From NCBI RefSeq assembly GCF_000003855.2, contig NW_003101627.1, positions 1-12,769 of the forward strand: a stretch of DNA of 12,769 nt. Direction: 5' to 3'. The notes under the pieces are model-generated. The model was not told the DNA's origin. It saw nothing but the letters and a program-made list of their open reading frames with translations, and ran no database searches. Positions within the stretch are counted from its first letter, which is position 1; each line of letters opens with the position of its first letter. Made by a program: the position numbers and the translations under genes. The stretch is from Blastomyces gilchristii SLH14081. Its lineage: Eukaryota > Ascomycota > Eurotiomycetes > Onygenales > Ajellomycetaceae. Below are positions 8,560 to 12,769 of the stretch, one piece after another.

Positions 8560-9290
8560 TTTATTGTATATTCATACTAAAAGAGAGTAGAGATAGAGTA
8601 GAATCTAATCACTATCATTAGATAGTAGATTATAACTATTTTAAAAAGCAGAATATCTCAACTGCTTGTATTCTATCTAGTTTATTATCAGAGTTATTTC
8701 TCAATTCTCTAATCTTAACAGAAATTTGAGAATTCAAATTCTGTTTACATTTAGCTGAAGAATTAGAGTTTGAAGATTTAGATAGTTAAGAGTTTCTTCT
8801 TTTTAAGCTTACAGTTGCAGATTTACTGACTTGACTATTCTCTTCAGTTCTAGATTGACTTTGAGCTTCATCTTTTCTTCAGTTCTTTTAAGTTCTTGAA
8901 GTAAATATACATTCTTTTGAGCTAGATATATGTTTTTCTTTGCAATTACAGTATTTAAGCAGAGTGTATTGACATATTTTATCTCTTTTTGAGCATGTTT
9001 CACATTTATACTCACTAGCTTTGTGATCTCTAGCACAGAATGCACATTTTGAGTCTTTAAAATAAGAGATTATAAAGTGTTCATATCTTTAACAGTTTGA
9101 ACTATGTGTGTTTGAGCTTTGAGATTCATTCTTGAGTCTTTATATTTATAAACTCTTATTTTCAAACCAGCTACTCTTACTTCAGAGATCTTTGATTGTT
9201 TAAGTGTCTTTATATATACTAGAACAGAGGCATTTCTTCTGCTATATCTGAACTTAATTGAATTTAGCCATACACAGCTTCACTGTGTAT
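8560..9290 (-). pseudogene. LINE ORF1 (gag-like) with three zinc knuckles
   Basis: ORF1 proteins of Tad1-type LINEs bind the element RNA. On the minus strand between about 8880 and 9095 I read C-x-R-Y-x-H-F leading into FKDSKCAFCARDHKASEYKC (C-x2-C-x3-H-x6-C). Next come CETCSKRDKIC and then YCNCKEKHISSSKEC, where the first Cys of the third knuckle has become Tyr. The frame with these knuckles differs from the 78-codon open stretch at 8809-9045, which overlaps it in another frame and is not the native one. Upstream, ASVLVYIKTLK and EVRVAGLKIRVYKYKDSR (about 9130-9240) fit the usual pre-knuckle region. The N-terminus is missing near 9290. The stretch 8560-8800 probably holds the ORF1 C-terminus and the inter-ORF gap. 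Confidence 0.85.
9270..9290. repeat. Perfect hairpin at the LINE / LTR-leader junction
   Basis: ATACACAG (9270-9277) and CTGTGTAT (9283-9290) form 8-bp arms around the 5-base loop CTTCA, followed by a short (TA)n run. It lies close to where LINE similarity ends. It may mark the junction of the two elements or be a chance palindrome. Confidence 0.5.
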
Positions 9291-9364
9291 ATATATAAAT
9301 ATTCACTTCAATTACTAATTTTCACACTTTCTCTTTTTTTCTTCTCTAACACTTTTCACTTTGT

Positions 9365-9375
9365 TATATAAGATC
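9365..9375 (+). promoter_or_regulatory. TATA-like box of the putative LTR leader
   Basis: TATATAAGATC lies upstream of a short GTGTA...TACAC hairpin (9399-9403 and 9411-9415) around GGCC, one of the few GGCC sites left in the window. The position, about 390 bases before the putative gag start, would suit an LTR promoter. TATA strings are frequent in this AT-rich DNA, so support is weak. Confidence 0.3.
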
Positions 9376-9431
9376 TACATATTATATCAATCTATTCAGT
9401 GTAGGCCTCTTACACTTGAAAAATATTTATT

Positions 9432-9491
9432 ATCTTCTCATTAGAAATAATTATTCACATTCATCATCTTCTTATTAGAAATAATTATTCA
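9432..9491. repeat. Two-copy 34-bp tandem repeat
   Basis: atcttctcattagaaataa starting at 9432 recurs at 9466 with one transition (c to t). The match continues through attattca. The period is 34 bases. Confidence 0.85.
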
Positions 9492-9540
9492 TTGAGAAGA
9501 TATCTAAACACATAACAATGTGTAAGAGATAGAGAAATGA

Positions 9541-9592
9541 TTAATCAGTTAAGTAGACACTGAGTCTTAATCAGTTAAGTAAGTACTGATTC
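9541..9592. repeat. Two-copy 26-bp tandem repeat
   Basis: ttaatcagttaagtagacac at 9541 recurs at 9567, each unit being 26 bases. The copies differ mainly by transitions. Together with the 34-bp repeat it gives the leader a repetitive structure. Confidence 0.85.
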
Positions 9593-9753
9593 TCTAAATA
9601 GAAGCTTACTTATTAGTCACTCTGACTCTGTAATAAGATTCTACAAGAGAATGTCAGTAAAAGATCTGAGAGTTCTGACACTCTAGATATATAAGATATT
9701 TGTAAAATTACACTTCTTCTGATTTCATAGTTATTATATATTTAATAAACAAC

Positions 9754-9972
9754 ATGTCTATCAATAACATGAAAGAACTCTTAAATACAAGTATAGATAT
9801 AATATTATAATAGCTCTGAGTAATGTTGAAATTACAATAATAATAGATAGCTGATATATATTCAACTCAATAACATTAATACAAAGAAATTCAATAATTA
9901 TCTTAACAAGAAATCACTGCACAGATAACTTCAACACTGACTGAATTAGATATAAATATACAAGTACTGAAG
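9754..9972 (+). pseudogene. Gag-like N-terminal fragment, plus strand
   Basis: From the ATG at 9754 the frame reads MSINNMKELLNTSID, and later EITAQITSTLTELDINIQVL, up to position 9972. Between them are about ten stops, nearly all TAA, in a Gln-rich setting, as expected if CAA (or TGG) codons had been hit by C-to-T changes. With the stops disregarded it looks like a soluble, Gln/Asn/Thr-rich gag N-terminus of about 73 codons. The next bases (9973) are the TAGACTG end of the hAT element, so the rest of the gene was displaced beyond the window. No named family can be assigned. Confidence 0.4.
9965..9972. repeat. Candidate 8-bp target-site duplication of the right-hand hAT (tactgaag)
   Basis: This 8-mer directly precedes TAGACTG at 9973. 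By analogy with the MITE it should be repeated at the far end of the element, which is not in the window. Confidence 0.4.
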
Positions 9973-10047
9973 TAGACTGACTGTATAACTGTGTCTGAGA
10001 TCAGAATCAGAATTTTTGATAATCTCATTATAAAACTGGGCCAGCGG

Positions 10048-10100
10048 GATCATGAATTTCACATTTGATTTCATTTGATCTGGTCTCATACATTTCTTGG
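10048..10100 (-). repeat. hAT subterminal repeat shared with the MITE
   Basis: gatcatgaatttcacatttg onward is the reverse complement of 5099-5152. Both copies continue into a run of A (TATTAAAAAAA at about 10117). Between them they show mostly transition differences and a rearranged GC-rich patch (ggcgtggagtcccac here). Confidence 0.85.
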
Positions 10101-10309
10101 CGTGGAGTCCCACAAGTATTAAAAAAATCTGAAAATGAATCATTTCTGAGAGAAATGATGTGAAAAATGACCAGATTTAATTCAAGAACAGTGAAATGAG
10201 AGTAATTTCTCAGAATAAACTGTGAAAGATGATCATTCTTTCAAAATCAGAATGAGACTGAGACTGAAGATTAAAATCAGTCTCATTCAGTTCATTCAGT
10301 GATTGCTTA

Positions 10310-12769
10310 TATAATCAGAATTTGATAATGATTATTGATAATGCTTATGAAATAACTAAATACATTCTTGTGTAAGTTTATTCTCTACTTTCTCATGAAA
10401 ACTACACTTCTCTGATATACTGTGATCAGAGGTATTAAACTATCTGATAATTTCATGTTTTACAATTATAAGTTTCTTAATTGTTTCTTCTTATAATTGT
10501 TCTCAGTGATAGTAATAAATATCTTGACTTGAGTTGAACTTTCACTTCATTCTTACCTCTGTTAATGAAATTATTAGAATATTATACATCATCAGTGCAA
10601 CAGTTAAATATATACTCTCAACAATTTTTCATAACTCTAGTAATAATTTAATATATAAATTTATCAGATTATCTTGAAGATAGCAGTTAAATTCAGTTTT
10701 ATAAGTATATAGTTTTATCTGATTTTCAGTTGTAATTAATGTATATAAGTTCTGTTTCAAAGTTAGTATTATAGTTCTATATAATATGAAGTATTATCAA
10801 AGATTATTACTTATTAGAGAATTGTACTTTATTATCTTCACATCTCTAATATCTGCTTATTCAAATCTCTGATAGTTGATATTATAGTAGTCTTAGACTA
10901 ATTTGATATATGAGTCTTATTTCTCCTCTGTTCAATCTTGAGAAGTGTAAATGTTAACTTAATAAGAGAGATCTAGTAGAGCTGCTACAGTATAGTACTC
11001 TGTAAAAGATTGTTCAGTTTTGCTGTAGTAATATACCAGTTTATTTCTTACAGTAATAATAGCCTGTACTATAGTATTATCTCAGACTGAATTTCTTTTT
11101 GAGTGATTTAACTACTTCTCAAGATAAGTAAATACACTGTTATACATTTATCAGACTGACTGCAGTATTAATATATAAGTAATTAAGACTGTCTTTATTA
11201 TCTTATAAAACTGAAACAGTAAATCAATCACATATTTCAACTGAGTTCACTTTATATCAGAAAGTTTCAATATCTGTATCTTTTCTCAATCAGAGTATTA
11301 CACTCAATGATTAATTATCTGATATAATTGAAGAGTCTGAATAGTTATCTTATATATTGAACTTCACTATATTCTAATATTCTGTATCATATTCAGTGAT
11401 GTGACTGATTTGTTTATTTATTGAATATCATGAAATTATTGTTAATATTTAGAGAAGATACAAATCACATTAACAATGTTTTAAATCTGTGATATTTAAA
11501 TTATTAGTCAATCTATTCAAAATTAACAGTAGTATTACTAAAAAAGTATTATCAAAAAGTAATATTAAAAAGTATTATTAAAAAACATTATCTTTTACAA
11601 TGTGAATATAAAAGTTACTTAAATAATCACTTTTATCTTATTCTTATCTCAAGAATCAGGCATCTCATTATTTATTATCTCAATGTTAAGATTCTTTATC
11701 AGTGTTTACATCACAAGTTGAATCACATGAGCAATGCAGGAGATATGACCTTGTTTATTATTTTAGAAATGCAAAGTCAATTTTTACTTCAAGCTCTTCA
11801 TCATAGTGTAGTTATTCACAGCATTATCAGTTATAATTCTAAGAAGACTGAGACTAATATCTCAATAGTCATTTTTAATCACTGTTATTAATATCTCTGT
11901 TACATAATTCTCAGTATAACTACTGATCAATGATTTAAATTCAATTAATGTTTCTTAATAAGTTAAGTTCTCATCAATGTAATAACATGTAACTCTTATA
12001 AATGTAAGATTATTTATACTAGATTATACATTCACTGTAAGAGATACTCTTCAATGATTCTTCAACTCTGATTCTAAATATTATATATTAACTTTATAGT
12101 ATATCTTGAGATTGAACTGAAGACAGAATTGATGTAAAATATGAAGATTTGAATTAAGTATTTGAAGAAGTATTCAGAATTCAGGATTTTCAATTGATCA
12201 AAGAGAAAGATTCAGAGATATATATATATAAAGTAATTATTCATGAAGGTTATCAGATAAGAGTTGTGAAATCAGAGTACTAATATATAATTATTTTCAA
12301 ATAATTTTCTTCAAAATAGAAAGTTAGTATTATTAAAAATCATTATCTGATAGAGTAACTTATCAGCTTAGTAGTAATTTTCTAATTATTTTTCTTTTAT
12401 TGTCTGTATTCTGATAACTTCAGATATCAGAAAATTTCTTCAGAGTTATAATCAGTTTATAATGAATATTTCTGAATAAAGTTACAGTAATTGTAGCAGA
12501 GAGATGACTCTTCAGTAATCTATAATATAATCTATTAATAATTATTTCATAGTTCATCTCAGTGTTTGTATTGAGTTTTTCATAAATTTCATGACCTGAA
12601 ATCAGATGTGAAGAATGAAGTGATTATTTATTATAATTGAAAAAGAGCATTCTTTATTGAATTATAAATAATATAGACTTTGTAATTCACAGTAATTTGT
12701 AAAGAGTGTATAAATTTTCAATAGAAGTAAAAGAAGTGTAAGAAGTGAATTCAGAAGATATAATAATAA
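10310..12769 (-). pseudogene. hAT-family transposase, dead
   Basis: hAT transposases cut and paste elements through an RNase H-like DDE core with a C-terminal dimerisation domain. Reading the minus strand downward: LTVNV-stop-SSINNLTFIR at about 12010-12040 matches the family's LTTDxWTSxNNxxFxxI, with the first catalytic Asp now Asn (12030-12032) and Trp a TAA stop. Then come TCYYIDENLTY-stop-ETLIEF, SYTENYVTEIL (family SHTGENIAEVL), IITDNAVNNYTMMKSLK at about 11795-11835 with the second catalytic Asp retained (TDN), and ISCIAHVIQLV at about 11715-11745 (family RCxAHVINLIV). Near 10395-10440, IPLITVYQRSVVF resembles the dimerisation motif IPxMSxEPERVF. The third acidic residue and the BED zinc finger were not found. 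The N-terminus may lie beyond the window. Confidence 0.87.
11541..11592. repeat. Four-copy 13-bp tandem repeat within the transposase region
   Basis: Units AAAAAGTATTATC (11541-11553), AAAAAGTAATATT (11554-11566), AAAAAGTATTATT (11567-11579) and AAAAAACATTATC (11580-11592) follow each other without gaps. They lie just downstream, in transposase reading, of the AHVIQL motif, where hAT proteins have a variable linker. Thirteen is not a multiple of three, so any change in copy number shifts the frame. Confidence 0.8.

Larger units (their letters stand above)
5198..9290 (-). mobile_element. Degenerate Tad1-like LINE (non-LTR retrotransposon), 3' end missing
   Basis: Reading from high to low coordinates, there is an ORF1 with zinc knuckles, then an AP-type endonuclease, a reverse transcriptase, and the start of an RNase H. 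This is the layout of fungal Tad1-clade LINEs. All parts are broken by stops, transitions and at least one internal tandem duplication (6693-7026). The RNase H stops partway at about 5190, with no 3' untranslated region or A-rich tail, so the 3' end was lost after insertion. The upstream end runs into the leader of a plus-strand element near 9290, and the N-terminal part of ORF1 is missing or unrecognisable. Confidence 0.9.
9290..9972 (+). mobile_element. 5' end of a plus-strand element, probably an LTR retrotransposon leader, cut by a hAT insertion
   Basis: After the LINE ends, the strand of the coding signal switches. The region holds a TATA-like TATATAAG (9365-9372), two sets of short tandem repeats, and then a plus-strand ATG at 9754 beginning a Gln/Asn-rich reading frame rich in TAA stops. 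It ends exactly at 9972, where a hAT terminus begins. A leader with repeats and a promoter-like box ahead of a gag-like start suggests an LTR element. No LTR boundary, primer-binding site or pol domain is visible, so copia or gypsy cannot be assigned, and a LINE 5' untranslated region is possible. Confidence 0.5.
9973..12769 (-). mobile_element. Degenerate hAT DNA transposon carrying a transposase relic (truncated by window edge)
   Basis: The terminus TAGACTG at 9973-9979 and the next 60 bases match the MITE left end. The segment 10048-10130 matches the MITE right subterminal region in inverse orientation. Inward of these ends, from about 10310 to the window edge, the minus strand encodes a recognisable hAT transposase, so the 9973 end is the transposase 3' side. 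The second end lies outside the window. The terminal 150 bases keep some CpG and GGG, while the coding part is heavily mutated. Confidence 0.85.

Noticed and set aside
8809..9045. 78-codon minus-strand open frame as a small gene.
   Set aside because: It overlaps the LINE zinc-knuckle region in a different frame; the knuckles appear only in the other frame, so this one is accidental.
9432..9592. CRISPR-like array from the spaced repeats.
   Set aside because: There are only two copies each of two unrelated units, arranged head to tail without unique spacers, in a eukaryotic transposon setting.
9946..10143. 65-codon minus-strand open frame at the hAT end.
   Set aside because: It crosses the insertion boundary at 9973 and covers terminal and subterminal repeats, so it cannot be a native gene.
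12214..12232. (TA)n run as a regulatory element or origin.
   Set aside because: Short TA microsatellites are expected in DNA this AT-rich, and nothing around it supports a function.

Overview
The window is a fungal transposable-element graveyard. I found no intact gene; the longest open stretch that belongs to a real coding region is 84 codons (1366-1620, minus strand). The DNA is very AT-rich. CpG, CpC and GpG are almost absent outside a few short islands, and element reading frames are interrupted by transition-type nonsense and missense changes. This is the look of an AT-rich, RIP-like hypermutated compartment of a filamentous ascomycete. The Tad1-like LINE, the Ty3/gypsy pol and the hAT transposase all fit a fungal source, but the species cannot be named from this sequence.

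Layout from left to right: (1) 1-202, one end of a hAT-type DNA transposon whose terminus (TAGACTG, minus strand) lies exactly where the next element is interrupted. (2) 203 to about 4490, a Ty3/gypsy retrotransposon on the minus strand: gag with a CCHC knuckle, protease, reverse transcriptase, RNase H and the first half of integrase, cut off by element 1. (3) About 4490-4661 and 5176-5197, a short island of non-hypermutated DNA that still contains CpG, CpC and GpG. (4) 4662-5167, a 506-bp non-autonomous hAT-type element (MITE) inserted in that island, with 8-bp target-site duplications matching at 7 of 8 positions. (5) About 5198-9290, a Tad1-like LINE on the minus strand (zinc-knuckle ORF1, AP endonuclease, reverse transcriptase, partial RNase H), missing its 3' end. 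(6) About 9290-9972, the 5' end of a plus-strand element, probably an LTR retrotransposon leader plus a gag start, cut off by element 7. (7) 9973-12769, a larger hAT element with a recognisable but dead transposase on the minus strand, running off the window.

The parts do not form a pathway. They record nested insertions: hAT elements landed in the gypsy integrase and in the plus-strand gag, and a hAT MITE landed in unique DNA. The two most informative signals are the hAT family itself (shared TAGACTG ends, subterminal repeats, and a MITE end explained by a microhomology deletion of the longer element's end) and an odd mutation spectrum in which tryptophan codons became TGA or TAA rather than TAG, with TCAG/CTGA conspicuously common.
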